Assembly (NCBI GenBank): GCA_947627985.1 | Contig: CANQYD010000002.1 | Coordinates: forward strand, 1 to 64,000 | Direction: 5' to 3' | Length of the DNA: 64,000 bases | Origin: an uncultured Clostridia bacterium | GTDB lineage: Bacteria; Bacillota; Clostridia; Oscillospirales; Ruminococcaceae | Shown here: piece by piece, positions 8,177-16,291 of the stretch | Position numbering within the stretch: position 1 is the stretch's first letter | Layout of the letters: each line of letters starts with the position of its first letter | Made by a program: the position numbers and the translations under genes | The notes under the pieces: model-generated | Database searches by the model: none | The model's input: the letters and a program-made list of their open reading frames with translations, nothing else | Told to the model about the DNA's origin: nothing

Positions 8177-9674
8177 ACCCCATCGCCCCCAGATTCTTTT
8201 TGATTTCCTCCTCCAGTTCGTGCGAGCGCTTGAACATCTCGGACAGCTCGGCGGTGAGCCTTGTCATTTTCTCCTCGAACGGCTCGCCGTCGTCCTCCTG
8301 CTCCTCAATTCCGACATAACGTCCGGGCGTTAAGATATAATCCTGCTTCTCTATGTCCTGCGTCGTAACTGCCGCACAGAAACCCTTGACGTCCTCTAAA
8401 GTGCCGTTTTGGAAAGCCTCAAAGGTATCCGCTAACTTTTTAATATCCTCGTCCGAAAAGTCGCGGTGCTTGCGGTCAACCATATGCCCCATTTTTCGCG
8501 CGTCGATAAAGAGCGTTTTGCCCGCCTGCTTCTTGCCTTTTGTGATGAACCAAAGCGTAACCGGAATCGTAACGCTGTAAAAGAGCTGCGTCGGCAGGGC
8601 GACAATGCCCTCGATCAAATCGGCGTTGATGATTCTTTTGCGGATTTCTCCCTCGCCGCTCGACTGCGTGGAAAGCGCACCGTTCGCAAGAACAAGTCCG
8701 ATTTTTCCTCCCTCGGCAAGATGATGGATCATGTGCTGAATCCATGCGTAGTTGGCGTTTCCCGCGGGCGGCAGACCGTATTTCCAACGAAGATCATCGG
8801 TCAGCTTTTCCTGACCCCAAGGGTGATAGTTGAAAGGCGGGTTGGCCAGAATAAAATCTGCCTTTAAAGTCGGGTGCAGGTCGTTTGTGAACGTGTCAGC
8901 CTGATACGGTCCGAAGTCGGCGTTTATGCCGCGAATAGCCATATTCATCTTCGCCATTTTCCAAGTGTCGGCGTTAGCCTCCTGACCGTAGACGGAAATG
9001 GCACCTCTTTTGTGACTGTGATTCAGAATAAACTTTGCACTTTGCACGAACATACCGCCAGAGCCGCAGCAGGGGTCATACACGCGGCAATTCTCATACG
9101 GCTTAATAATTTCGACGAGTGTTTTAACGATGCTTGCGGGAGTGTAAAATTCGCCGCCGTTCACGCCTTCAACCTCGGCAAACTGCGCTATGCAGTATTC
9201 ATATGTACGACCGAGCAAATCTTCGCTTTCTTCGGTATTGCTCATGTCGATGTTGTTTGTAAAGATGTCCACGACGTCGCCCAGAACTCTTTTATCAAGG
9301 TCGGGGCTGGCGTAATTCTTCGGCAGAACATTTTTAAGAGTTTTATTTTCAGCCTCGATAGCGCGCATGGCGTTGTCAATTACTGTTCCGATTTCGGGGG
9401 TATGCGCGGCAGAAGAAATGGTGTTCCACCTTGCCTCCTCGGGAACAAAGAAAACGTTGTCCATCGTGTATGCGTCGCGGTCGTCCTCGAATCCCTCGCC
9501 CTCATCGACAAGCTCCTGATAACGCTTGTCAAAAGCCGCAGAAATGTATCTTAGAAAAATAAGCCCGATGATAACCTTGCGGTATTCTGCGGCAGGGATA
9601 TGCCCCCACAAAACGCACGCCGCGTTCCAAAGCTGCTTTTCAAAGCCGATATTTGCTTGTGTTTTGTCTGCCAT
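8166..9674 (-). CDS. hsdM: Type I modification methyltransferase subunit M
   Basis: About 502 residues from ATG 9674 (GGAG upstream); a longer frame to 9731 has no better signal. HsdM transfers the methyl group of SAM to adenine N6 in the sequence chosen by HsdS. An N-terminal helical HsdM domain is followed by the N6-methyltransferase fold with SAM-binding DPCCGSGGMF and catalytic NPPF (in ILANPPFNYH). A C-terminal tail reaches the S subunit gene, which it overlaps. The gene looks intact and is first in the operon. Confidence 0.95.
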   Translation of the reverse strand: MADKTQANIGFEKQLWNAACVLWGHIPAAEYRKVIIGLIFLRYISAAFDKRYQELVDEGEGFEDDRDAYTMDNVFFVPEEARWNTISSAAHTPEIGTVIDNAMRAIEAENKTLKNVLPKNYASPDLDKRVLGDVVDIFTNNIDMSNTEESEDLLGRTYEYCIAQFAEVEGVNGGEFYTPASIVKTLVEIIKPYENCRVYDPCCGSGGMFVQSAKFILNHSHKRGAISVYGQEANADTWKMAKMNMAIRGINADFGPYQADTFTNDLHPTLKADFILANPPFNYHPWGQEKLTDDLRWKYGLPPAGNANYAWIQHMIHHLAEGGKIGLVLANGALSTQSSGEGEIRKRIINADLIEGIVALPTQLFYSVTIPVTLWFITKGKKQAGKTLFIDARKMGHMVDRKHRDFSDEDIKKLADTFEAFQNGTLEDVKGFCAAVTTQDIEKQDYILTPGRYVGIEEQEDDGEPFEEKMTRLTAELSEMFKRSHELEEEIKKNLGAMGYEV

Positions 9675-9721
9675 AATCTGTTCTCCGTTCAAGAATGTTG
9701 AATATACAAATGTAATATATA

Positions 9722-9750
9722 ATAATACCATATTTTTGTCACCTTTACAA
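9722..9750 (-). promoter_or_regulatory. Promoter of the hsdM operon
   Basis: Minus strand TTGTAA (9745-9750), 17-base spacer, TATTAT (9722-9727), about 50 bases upstream of the hsdM start. Confidence 0.55.
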
Positions 9751-9879
9751 TCGGCAGATTCAACATTTTATCGCGTGAAAATTTGACACGCCGATTTTTC
9801 AAGCGGTTTAATGCCTGATGACAATACAGAAAACACAATGAGTATAATAGGTCTTATTTAGCAATATGCAAAAGGCATA

Positions 9880-10686
9880 TCACCCCTCATCCTTTTTCTC
9901 ACAGTCGCTCGGCAAATCTTTCAGCAGCTCTGTCCCGAACGACCTAATGATTTTCTGCATATTCTCGTCAATATTGCCTGACGATTTTACGACGTTCGCA
10001 ATCGTAGTACTGATCTGCTCCGGCGTGAGTTTCGTCACGTCCTGAGGCTTAAAAGCTGCCAGTATTTTTTCTAAAAATTCTTTGTTCGCTCTGTTGTCGG
10101 CACTGGCGGCGGAGTTTTTCTTTATGTCCTTGACCGCCGTTATAAATTCATACTGTATGTTAATTAGCTGATCGGCTTTGAAATTCGGCTTGGACAATAC
10201 GATCGCTTTCCTGACCTCTTTCGCCTTGGGATTGACTTTGCCTGCAAAATCCCTCATGGATTTTGTGAAGTCGTTCTGCCCCACAACAATTTGTGCGAAA
10301 TAGTCGCTTGAATAAAAGTCAATCAGAAGCAACGCCTTAATAAAGTGCGGGTCAACGAGCAGTTCGTTCAGAACGTCGATTGGCACGGTGCGAGAGATGA
10401 TATTAGTCGCAGCATTCTCGGTCAATCCCAACTCCTCCGCGTCAATGATTTGATGCCTCGGTATATCTGTCACTCCCAAAAGATAATCCGTCGAGCAGCC
10501 GAAAATCTCCGCGAGTTTGACTATCTGTTCTATCCCGAGTGTGTCCGTCTTTTCACTCATAAAACGGTTTAAGGTCGCTTCGGATATCCCAATCTCCTTT
10601 GCGAGCTTCGCCTGTGATGACTTATTATCCCTTATCCAATCCGAGATTTGGTCGCGAATCATAAATTTTAAGTATTCTTTCGGCAT
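9880..10686 (-). CDS. XRE-family regulator with C-terminal domain
   Basis: 268 residues from ATG 10686 (AGGAG 7 bases upstream). A Cro/C1 helix-turn-helix lies in the first 70 residues (SSQAKLAKEIGISEATLNRF, then SEKTDTLGIEQI and STDYLLGVTD). The helical, lysine-rich C-terminal 190 residues are of no recognised family. The gene has a good promoter with a LexA-type box just upstream, so it may respond to DNA damage. It stands outside the prophage att sites and is probably a remnant of an accessory island; its target is unknown. Confidence 0.85.
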   Translation of the reverse strand: MPKEYLKFMIRDQISDWIRDNKSSQAKLAKEIGISEATLNRFMSEKTDTLGIEQIVKLAEIFGCSTDYLLGVTDIPRHQIIDAEELGLTENAATNIISRTVPIDVLNELLVDPHFIKALLLIDFYSSDYFAQIVVGQNDFTKSMRDFAGKVNPKAKEVRKAIVLSKPNFKADQLINIQYEFITAVKDIKKNSAASADNRANKEFLEKILAAFKPQDVTKLTPEQISTTIANVVKSSGNIDENMQKIIRSFGTELLKDLPSDCEKKDEG

Positions 10687-10720
10687 AAAATCGCTCCTTT
10701 TCATTGGCAGCTTAACTAAC

Positions 10721-10771
10721 ATTATATACCCTGACACATAAGAAATCAATACTTTTTAGAACATTTGTTCT
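10721..10771 (-). promoter_or_regulatory. Promoter and LexA/SOS box of the XRE regulator
   Basis: Minus strand TTGATT (10744-10749), 17-base spacer, TATAAT (10721-10726). At 10758-10771, just upstream of the -35, lies AGAACATTTGTTCT, which fits the Firmicutes LexA pattern GAAC-N4-GTTC. The same 14-mer in opposite orientation occurs at 37383-37396. Confidence 0.6.
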
Positions 10772-11219
10772 TAAATTTTCTTAAAATTTTGATCTCTTCT
10801 TGCAAATCTGCAAGATTTGAGGGCAAATTTTTTGCTTTTCCTGCGAAAATGACGGTTTTGGAAGGCTATAGACAAATCCGTGGTATCATTGATTATGGAG
10901 GTGATGCCATTGAAATTCTTGTAGCAAAAATCAATCATATTGAAACCCACGAAGTTTTTTACAGATTTATGAACACATTTCGCCATTCAACGGCACGTTG
11001 AGAAGCGAAAGCAATACGCCATAAAGCGTGAATTTTCGTGGATTGGTGCAAAGTCACATTAGATTGTGAAATCGACTACACCCGCCTGTGGGTAACTGTT
11101 CATAACGTCAAAATGGAACGGCTGAAAGGGAAAAGAAAAATTCGCTGTATAGCGCAAGAAATCCGCTATGCAACACAAGCACTTCACTGACTGACAAAAA
11201 TAATTTTTAGGAGGAATTT
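10772..11219. other. Intergenic region without convincing gene
   Basis: About 450 bases between the divergent XRE gene and the small plus-strand gene. A plus-strand frame ends at 11001, but it has no usable ribosome binding site and no recognisable sequence. It could be a decayed gene. No tRNA, strong hairpin or promoter pair was found. Confidence 0.4.
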
Positions 11220-11432
11220 ATGAGTATCAGAAACGAAATCAAAGCAAACATCGTCCGTGCAGGGTTCACTATGCAGGAAGCTGTGGACAAGCTGGCAACT
11301 GACTACGGTTGGAGCAACAGCGTTTCAAACTTCTCGGGCAAGCTGAACCGCGAATCCCTGCGGTACAAGGAGGCTATTGAGCTTGCCGATGCGCTCGGGT
11401 ATGAAATTATCTGGCAAAAGAGGACGAGGTAA
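11220..11432 (+). CDS. Small DUF6471-like protein
   Basis: 70 residues after TAGGAGG. The sequence (IRNEIKANIVRAGFTMQEAV, then SVSNFSGKLNRESLRYKEAI and EIIWQKR) reads as a small helix-turn-helix-like domain common on mobile elements of Clostridia, probably DNA binding. It is followed closely by a second small gene and a terminator, forming a two-gene unit. Function unknown. Confidence 0.7.
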   Translation: MSIRNEIKANIVRAGFTMQEAVDKLATDYGWSNSVSNFSGKLNRESLRYKEAIELADALGYEIIWQKRTR

Positions 11433-11515
11433 TCAGAAATTTATCGAGAAGGTGATAAACTAAGTGAAATCAGAAGTCGTGGGAAATTGCATCTTGTAAA
11501 AATCTGGAGGTACTT

Positions 11516-11689
11516 TTGAGCAGACGAAAAAAGTTGGTCAACAACACTGCCATACCGCAGCATAAAATTGAGGCGATCGCTCGTTGCTTATTGCCCGACA
11601 TTATCGCATTTTATGAAAGCGAGGAGGGTCGGCGCGAGTTCACCGAGTGGAAGCGGCAGCAGGAAGAAAACAAGATGCAGGAAAATTGA
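11516..11689 (+). CDS. Small charged hypothetical protein (TTG start)
   Basis: 57 residues from TTG 11516, placed 6 bases after GGAGG. Basic N-terminus, then IEAIARCLLPDIIAFYESEE and a Lys/Gln/Glu-rich tail ending KMQEN. Similar short proteins accompany mobile-element modules in Clostridia, but I cannot assign a role. The terminator follows 10 bases after the stop. Confidence 0.65.
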   Translation: MSRRKKLVNNTAIPQHKIEAIARCLLPDIIAFYESEEGRREFTEWKRQQEENKMQEN

Positions 11690-11698
11690 ATAAAAGGA

Positions 11699-11730
11699 CA
11701 GGCGTACCGAGCGGTGCGCCTGCTTTTTTC
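11699..11730 (+). terminator. Intrinsic terminator
   Basis: Stem CAGGCGTACC/GGTGCGCCTG with one mismatch, loop GAGC, then CTTTTTTC. It ends the two small plus-strand genes. Confidence 0.8.
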
Positions 11731-11830
11731 TATGTCAGTTTTTTCTTTCGCGAACCCCGAGGCTTTGATGTCGGAAGGATCTTCTTTCCGTTTCTAAAGT
11801 GAGTTTCTTCATATCTGTCAAAGAAAAGCA

Positions 11831-11873
11831 ATAATCCGAACGTGTCGCCGATTGGGAACAGGTTCGGATTATA
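11831..11873 (-). terminator. Hairpin downstream of tRNA-Leu
   Basis: Perfect 11-bp inverted repeat (ATAATCCGAAC/GTTCGGATTAT) a few bases beyond the tRNA-Leu 3' end, followed on the minus strand by TGCTTTTCTTT. Probably the tRNA terminator. Confidence 0.55.
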
Positions 11874-11879
11874 CTGGTT

Positions 11880-11962
11880 TGGTGCGGGTGACAGGACTTG
11901 AACCTGCACGCCGGGGCACCAGAACCTAAATCTGGCGCGTCTGCCAATTCCGCCACACCCGC
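11880..11962 (-). tRNA. tRNA-Leu (anticodon TAG)
   Basis: 83 nt including an encoded CCA. Acceptor stem GCGGGTG/CACCCGC, anticodon stem CCAGA/TCTGG around loop TTTAGGT, a long class II variable arm and T-arm loop TTCAAGT. It reads codons CTA/CTN. Confidence 0.96.
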
Positions 11963-11970
11963 ATACTGTG

Positions 11971-11999
11971 ATTTTAGCACTTTCGCGGGGAATTGTCAA
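11971..11999 (-). promoter_or_regulatory. tRNA-Leu promoter
   Basis: Minus strand TTGACA (11994-11999), 17-base spacer, TAAAAT (11971-11976), 8 bases before the mature 5' end. Confidence 0.8.
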
Positions 12000-12036
12000 G
12001 CCCGAAAAGCAGTTTGCGCGGCAATCATATGAATAA

Positions 12037-12552
12037 TTAACTTTCCGAAATATTTTTGACAAACCTGTCCAGCTGCCGCTGATTTTTGATCACCGTCACC
12101 TTTTCGGGATATTTTTCGGCGATGCTCCTAAAAAGCCTGCGGTGCTCCCTGTTCCTTTCCTCCCAAAGCACCCACTTTATGAACTCCCAATCGAGCTTTT
12201 CATCGCACCCCGCGCCCATGTCGGGTCGGGTCTTGCCCTTGTAGGCGCTGTAGCGCTTTATCACTCTGATGAGGCAGGATATCCTCCCGAAGATCAAGAT
12301 GATGATTTTATCCGCCTCCTCGAGCCGCCGTTCGAGGAAATATTTTGAATAATTCCCGTCGATGACCCATGAGTCGTGCGTATCCATAAACTCCCCGAGA
12401 ATACGTAATTTTTCCTCTTTTGTATTCATCTGCCACCCGGGAAGCCAGTGAATAGCGTCAAAGTGCAGCACTTCGGCGCCATATTTATCCCCCAAGATAC
12501 TGGAAAGCGTGGATTTTCCGGACCCGCTATAGCCCATCACCGCAATTTTCAT
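12037..12552 (-). CDS. P-loop kinase-like protein (FlaR/topology modulation family)
   Basis: 171 residues. Walker A GYSGSGKSTL at the N-terminus, FDAIHWLPGWQM after it, and an Arg-rich middle (RISCLIRVIKRYSAYKGKTR) typical of the small adenylate-kinase-like proteins annotated as topology modulation proteins. A nucleotide or small-molecule kinase is the likely activity; the substrate is unknown. It overlaps the upstream methyltransferase by 4 bases, so the two are co-translated host genes. Confidence 0.85.
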   Translation of the reverse strand: MKIAVMGYSGSGKSTLSSILGDKYGAEVLHFDAIHWLPGWQMNTKEEKLRILGEFMDTHDSWVIDGNYSKYFLERRLEEADKIIILIFGRISCLIRVIKRYSAYKGKTRPDMGAGCDEKLDWEFIKWVLWEERNREHRRLFRSIAEKYPEKVTVIKNQRQLDRFVKNISES

Positions 12553-13256
12553 GCCGCACTCCCCTTCTTTTTCGCGATGATTATCGGTGTGCCGTTTATG
12601 TTTTCGATCATCTCGGCGCGCTCGAATCCGCCTTTAAGCATCGCCTCGAGCTCGTGCTCAAGCGTCAGCGGCGTGTCGAAGTGAATGTACTCCCCGTCCG
12701 GGATCATGTCGCGCTCCCGACGGCGCCTGCATTCCGAAAATGCCAGCTCCTCGATCTCGGGACAGCTCGCGATGTAGTCGCACTCGATGTAGATACCGCC
12801 GGGTTTCAGGGCGTTGCAGATATTGTTGAAGAGACCTATTTTCTTTTCCGCAGTAAAATGGTGAAGCGACTCCACCGAAACGGCGACGTCAAAGCGGTTT
12901 TCGCCGAGATCATGCAGAAAATAATCATCTAAAATTATCTCAAGATTCTTGCCGCCGTGCTTTTTCTTAAGCTCCGCGGTCATCGTCTCCGAAAGGTCGA
13001 TGGCGGTGACGCGGACGTCGGGAAGCCGCTCGAATATGCGGTCAAGCTCCAACCCCGTGCCGCAGCCGAGGTCCAAAATGCTGCGGGTGCTTCCGGGGAT
13101 AAGCTCCGCTACACGCCTGTAGTGCTCCTGCCACGCGCTCATGTGGTCCTCATAGCCTTCTATCCTGCGGTCGAAGAACGCGCCCATCTCCTCGCAGCGC
13201 TCATCTGCGGTCTCCTCAAACCATTTTTTGAGGTCAAAATAGTCCTGATTCGGCAT
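12549..13256 (-). CDS. Class I SAM-dependent methyltransferase
   Basis: 235 residues from ATG 13256. Rossmann-type motif I ILDLGCGTGLELD near residue 65, then VTAIDLSETM and FDVAVSVESLHHF, as in small-molecule methyltransferases of the Methyltransf_11/25 group. The substrate cannot be told. The first base lies 49 bp from the prophage left end. Before integration this gene lay directly after tRNA-Thr and its terminator, so its transcription start must lie in the short stretch left or come from the prophage side. Confidence 0.9.
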   Translation of the reverse strand: MPNQDYFDLKKWFEETADERCEEMGAFFDRRIEGYEDHMSAWQEHYRRVAELIPGSTRSILDLGCGTGLELDRIFERLPDVRVTAIDLSETMTAELKKKHGGKNLEIILDDYFLHDLGENRFDVAVSVESLHHFTAEKKIGLFNNICNALKPGGIYIECDYIASCPEIEELAFSECRRRRERDMIPDGEYIHFDTPLTLEHELEAMLKGGFERAEMIENINGTPIIIAKKKGSAA

Positions 13257-13281
13257 TTTGCCACTTCCTTTCAAAAAAATA

Positions 13282-13303
13282 AGCTCCCGAAAAAACGGGA
13301 GCT
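13282..13303 (-). terminator. Original tRNA-Thr terminator, separated by the prophage
   Basis: AGCTCCCG, six-base loop, CGGGAGCT, then TTATTTTTTT on the minus strand. It starts just after the attL copy of the tRNA 3' end, so it was the terminator of tRNA-Thr before the element inserted and is now 44.5 kb from it. Confidence 0.85.
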
Positions 13304-13304
13304 A

Positions 13305-13349
13305 TGGAGCTGATACCCGGATTCGGACCGGGGACCTCATCCTTACCAA
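13305..13349 (-). repeat. attL: 45-bp copy of the tRNA-Thr 3' end
   Basis: Identical base for base to 57812-57856 and diverging at once on both sides (a/g before, a/g after). It contains the tRNA 3' part from the anticodon loop to CCA. It marks the left border of the integrated element. Confidence 0.95.
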
Positions 13350-13537
13350 AGGTGATATTTCGTCAATGTTGGACAAAATCTCCCACTGTATGCAATATGA
13401 TATTTGTAATGTTTTAACAAAAATTTTTACTCGAAATTATTATAACATACTTGTTTGATTTATGCAAGGGTTCAGGGTCATAATCTAAAATAAATTTATC
13501 GAAGTCGATAGACTTATTTTTGGTTATGAAGAAAATA
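13350..13537. other. Left-end prophage DNA without gene
   Basis: AT-rich stretch between attL and the terminator of the long minus-strand block. A 61-residue frame covering part of it ends in the dut gene and has no ribosome binding site. No clear integrase arm sites are visible apart from one ATTTGCA within the adjoining hairpin. Confidence 0.4.
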
Positions 13538-13563
13538 GGCGGGTGCATTGATTTGCACCCGCC
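13538..13563 (-). terminator. Terminator of the prophage minus-strand block
   Basis: Perfect 10-bp stem GGCGGGTGCA/TGCACCCGCC with a 6-base loop, T-rich on both sides, directly after the dut stop. Probably bidirectional. Confidence 0.8.
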
Positions 13564-13570
13564 TTTCTTT

Positions 13571-14002
13571 TTATCTCGTGCCAGTAGAACCAAACCCACC
13601 TCTTTCGGTATCGGATAGGTGATCTGTTTCGGTGAACTCGGGAGCTTTCATTCTCTCGACGAGCCTAAATTGGCATATTCTATCACCCTTATTGATCGTT
13701 GTTTCTCTTGTGGCGTACACAGGCATACACCAGACGTCATGATCACCACAGTATGAGTTGTCGATTATGCCAATACCGTTTGTTTGTATAATACCCCAGT
13801 GCTTAAAAGTTGAGCTTCTTGGAACAATGTAAGCCTCATACCCGTCTGGAAGTTTCATAGACACACCAAGCGAAATGAGGTGATATGTATTTGGAAGCAT
13901 TTTGATTGTCTCTGCCGCGCAGAGGTCTATCCAGTCCCCTTTCTCAATCTTTTGAAGCTTCGGTATCTCGTTATCATGGTATTTGATTTTTATCTCAGGC
14001 AT
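13571..14002 (-). CDS. dut: dUTP diphosphatase
   Basis: 143 residues, standard for the trimeric enzyme. It hydrolyses dUTP to dUMP, keeping uracil out of phage DNA and feeding thymidylate synthesis. Motifs: PRSSTFKHWG (motif 2), GIIDNSYCGD with the catalytic Asp (motif 3), a Gln/Arg stretch near DRICQFRLVE (motif 4), and the flexible C-terminal RGGFGSTG (motif 5). It is the last gene of the long minus-strand block and overlaps the preceding small gene by 8 bases. Confidence 0.95.
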   Translation of the reverse strand: MPEIKIKYHDNEIPKLQKIEKGDWIDLCAAETIKMLPNTYHLISLGVSMKLPDGYEAYIVPRSSTFKHWGIIQTNGIGIIDNSYCGDHDVWCMPVYATRETTINKGDRICQFRLVERMKAPEFTETDHLSDTERGGFGSTGTR

Positions 14003-14177
14003 TTGACTCCTCCTTTTGTAATTCTTTCAGCTTCTTCATTGTTACGTTTTTGCCGTCGAGCTTAAACTTATAACCGGCTTTGCTCATTAAGGAGAGCTGT
14101 TCTTCATCTGGAATACAGGACTTCATTGTCGTTTGCATAACGGCGACTCCTTTATCGTTTACGACTTCAAACTTCAT
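13995..14177 (-). CDS. Small hypothetical phage protein
   Basis: 60 residues. It overlaps both neighbours by about 10 bases, which supports a coupled operon. The sequence has GYKFKLDGKNVTMKKLKEL followed by an acidic tail. No family recognised. Confidence 0.6.
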   Translation of the reverse strand: MKFEVVNDKGVAVMQTTMKSCIPDEEQLSLMSKAGYKFKLDGKNVTMKKLKELQKEESNA

Positions 14178-14538
14178 CGTGTGGCAGCCACCTCGCGAAA
14201 ACCTTGTTAAACCTGTTGTCGTTGCCGTACACTCTTTTGCTTATTGCCATTGCGAGCCCTGTCTCGGGAGAATATGTATCTCCGGGCTGACAGCGCACAA
14301 CCGTTTTTATGCCATCACTCCACCACACTATTGTTGCGGGATTATTATAGATTACCTTCGTGATGCATGGATTGGAAGGAATGGCAAGAGACAGGTCGTT
14401 ATTCTTGGCTTGACTTGTGGCAAACACCTTTGACCATGGTAAGTTCCAGTCTTCGTAAAGCGTTATTTCAGGCTCTTTCGGTATAACATATATATTACCG
14501 AGAAATGATGTGTCGGTATCCGGTAAAAAATATCCCAT
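14167..14538 (-). CDS. Conserved phage hypothetical protein
   Basis: 123 residues, ribosome binding site AAAAGGAG. The part KVIYNNPATIVWWSDG followed by KTVVRCQPGD and GLAMAISKRVYGN is a pattern I associate with short conserved proteins of Firmicutes phages whose role is unknown. No catalytic motif visible. Confidence 0.7.
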   Translation of the reverse strand: MGYFLPDTDTSFLGNIYVIPKEPEITLYEDWNLPWSKVFATSQAKNNDLSLAIPSNPCITKVIYNNPATIVWWSDGIKTVVRCQPGDTYSPETGLAMAISKRVYGNDNRFNKVFARWLPHDEV

Positions 14539-14542
14539 TGTA

Positions 14543-14740
14543 TCAATCTCCTTTTATAATATACAAACCGCAGTGGCATTCACCGCTTTTGTTTTCCTTT
14601 ATTGCCTCTCTGAACTCCCGGCACATACATTTTGTGTCGGGAGTCTTTTTCACGCGGCAGGGACAATACCCCTGATTCTCTTTGAGTTGTTGGCGTATCT
14701 CAGCTACAAGCTTCTTGTCCGGATTCTCAATTACCTTCAT
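14543..14740 (-). CDS. Small cysteine-rich protein like the ferredoxin-thioredoxin reductase catalytic chain
   Basis: 65 residues with seven cysteines as CPC, CMC and CHC plus one more, in the order found in the catalytic chain of ferredoxin-thioredoxin reductase (4Fe-4S cluster beside a redox-active disulfide). It is shorter than plant or archaeal forms. In this prophage it could supply electrons to the thioredoxin-like protein beside the ribonucleotide reductase; that link is inference. Confidence 0.7.
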   Translation of the reverse strand: MKVIENPDKKLVAEIRQQLKENQGYCPCRVKKTPDTKCMCREFREAIKENKSGECHCGLYIIKGD

Positions 14741-14948
14741 CGGTAGTCACCTCAAATTTGAAGTTGTCAAGGTGTGCGGTTTGGACGATGCCGTCTGACG
14801 TTTCATTCAGTTCATCTTCTGCCCATTCCTCATACATCTTTATGGCATCGTTCTGCCAATTTGGGTTGGCACCAGATTTATACAGCTCCGTGTCAACCTC
14901 CGTAACTATCGTCAAGGTTGCGGTCATTTTGAGTTTTGTTTTACCCAT
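14727..14948 (-). CDS. Small hypothetical phage protein
   Basis: 73 residues. Hydrophilic, with TATLTIVTEVDTELYKSG near the N-terminus and an acidic tail. It overlaps the next gene by 14 bases. No family recognised. Confidence 0.6.
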   Translation of the reverse strand: MGKTKLKMTATLTIVTEVDTELYKSGANPNWQNDAIKMYEEWAEDELNETSDGIVQTAHLDNFKFEVTTDEGN

Positions 14949-15413
14949 TTAAACCTCCCATTCGTCGAATGTCTTTGCAGTATTCATAAGAATCTGTGTG
15001 AGCTGTTCGTCTATACCGAAGCGCTCGGCGTTGATTGATATGCTCTTAAGGATATTGCCATCCTTCTGTCTGAGCGTTGCAGCTTTCCAGTCGCAGAACA
15101 TTTCTACGATATCGAGTAAATTCATATCATTGATACCATGTTCAAAATGCTCGGGGTGGTGTCGGTATATTGCGTAGTGATGTTCAAGTGCGGGTTGGAG
15201 CTCACTCAAATATTTGCTGTAGATTTCACTCCCGTAGGTAGTAGTGGCAAGCTTTGGAGTATACTTCGTAAATAGCTCTACTTCGGGGCTTTCAAGCTTT
15301 GAGCGGTCGTGCTCCACTCCCCTCGTGGTAAGCCTGTCAACAAAGCTTCGTATGTATTTGCGCACGGCTTCTATGTGCTTTTGGGTTTCGACTTTGCACT
15401 CAGCTTCTGTCAT
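14949..15413 (-). CDS. DUF5662 phage protein
   Basis: 154 residues. Conserved histidine-rich features: RGVEHDRSK early, HHYAIYRHHPEHF in the middle, EMFCDWKAATLR after it. These match the DUF5662 family common in Clostridia phages. The several His/Asp residues suggest a metal-dependent fold of the HD type, but the function is unknown. Confidence 0.75.
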   Translation of the reverse strand: MTEAECKVETQKHIEAVRKYIRSFVDRLTTRGVEHDRSKLESPEVELFTKYTPKLATTTYGSEIYSKYLSELQPALEHHYAIYRHHPEHFEHGINDMNLLDIVEMFCDWKAATLRQKDGNILKSISINAERFGIDEQLTQILMNTAKTFDEWEV

Positions 15414-15723
15414 CTTCTACTCCTTCATCTGAAGTTAGTGTTCCTCCTATGATATGGTAGCTGCCATATCTGCTAAGAAGTCTTTGTAAAACCAACGGAA
15501 TTTCGTCAATGAGAACATCAGTCGTATTAAGAGAGGTTCTCGCATCTCCGACATCTCCGATACAAATTGGCTCTGGGATATCTAATCCAAGCTCTTTGGC
15601 TCTTGACTTGATTGAATCTTTTTGTACGCTGGTCACGCATATTATGGGAGCCTTCATATATTCGCTCGCATAGAGCATCCGAGTAGACTTACCAGAGCCG
15701 CGTTCCTTATTAAAGATTCTCAT
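15400..15723 (-). CDS. Small P-loop ATPase-like protein
   Basis: 107 residues with Walker A ERGSGKSTRM at the very N-terminus and a Walker B-like VLIDEIP. It is too short for a complete helicase and is probably a nucleotide-binding accessory protein of phage DNA metabolism. Its stop and start overlap neighbours. Confidence 0.7.
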   Translation of the reverse strand: MRIFNKERGSGKSTRMLYASEYMKAPIICVTSVQKDSIKSRAKELGLDIPEPICIGDVGDARTSLNTTDVLIDEIPLVLQRLLSRYGSYHIIGGTLTSDEGVEDDRS

Positions 15724-16268
15724 ATTATATCATCTCCTTGTAATTTTGCTAAGATTTCATCGACTATCAGATCATAATCGGATTGACAGCCTTTGACTAT
15801 TTTATAAGGTATATCCTCATAATCAAGCAGGTTGGCGATTTTCACTTTTATTCTGTCGCTCTCCGCTTCTGTTTGGCGTCTACCCGACGGATTGAATGGC
15901 TTGTCTCTTATCACAAGGTAAGAGAAATTATAGAATGATTCGAAGCATCTCATGACAGTTTCATTAAACGGCTCACCGAGTATATCGCCGTCATTATAAA
16001 TAATATTCAGAGGCAGCGGGCTGTCGGTGACAATTACAGATACCTTATCCCTTAGACGGTTCATTCTATAGAACTGTTCGCCGAACAGATAAATCTGATT
16101 CCCGGGCTTAAAGACCTCGGTGTTATTTTCCCAACACTTCTCTTTGGCGAACTCTGTAACGAGTTCTGCATTTATACCTGCAAGTTTGAGTTTGCTGAAT
16201 ATGTATGCTGCTCCTGTGGACTTACCCGATGAGGGCGCTCCGAACAGATTGACAACTAAGCACGGCAT
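15720..16268 (-). CDS. P-loop nucleoside kinase-like / AAA protein
   Basis: 182 residues. Walker A FGAPSSGKSTGAAY, VTDSPLPL as a DxP segment, and a lid-like region with RRQTEAESDR. The layout resembles phage P-loop kinases of the AAA_28 or deoxynucleoside kinase type. Substrate not determinable. Confidence 0.75.
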   Translation of the reverse strand: MPCLVVNLFGAPSSGKSTGAAYIFSKLKLAGINAELVTEFAKEKCWENNTEVFKPGNQIYLFGEQFYRMNRLRDKVSVIVTDSPLPLNIIYNDGDILGEPFNETVMRCFESFYNFSYLVIRDKPFNPSGRRQTEAESDRIKVKIANLLDYEDIPYKIVKGCQSDYDLIVDEILAKLQGDDII

Positions 16269-16291
16269 ATCTCGTTCTCCCCTTCTTTCTT

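Noticed and set aside
10765..11001. 78-residue plus-strand frame
   Set aside because: No usable start signal and no recognisable family; at most a gene remnant.
13414..13599. 61-residue minus-strand frame at the left prophage end
   Set aside because: Overlaps the dut end and the terminator hairpin, with no ribosome site.
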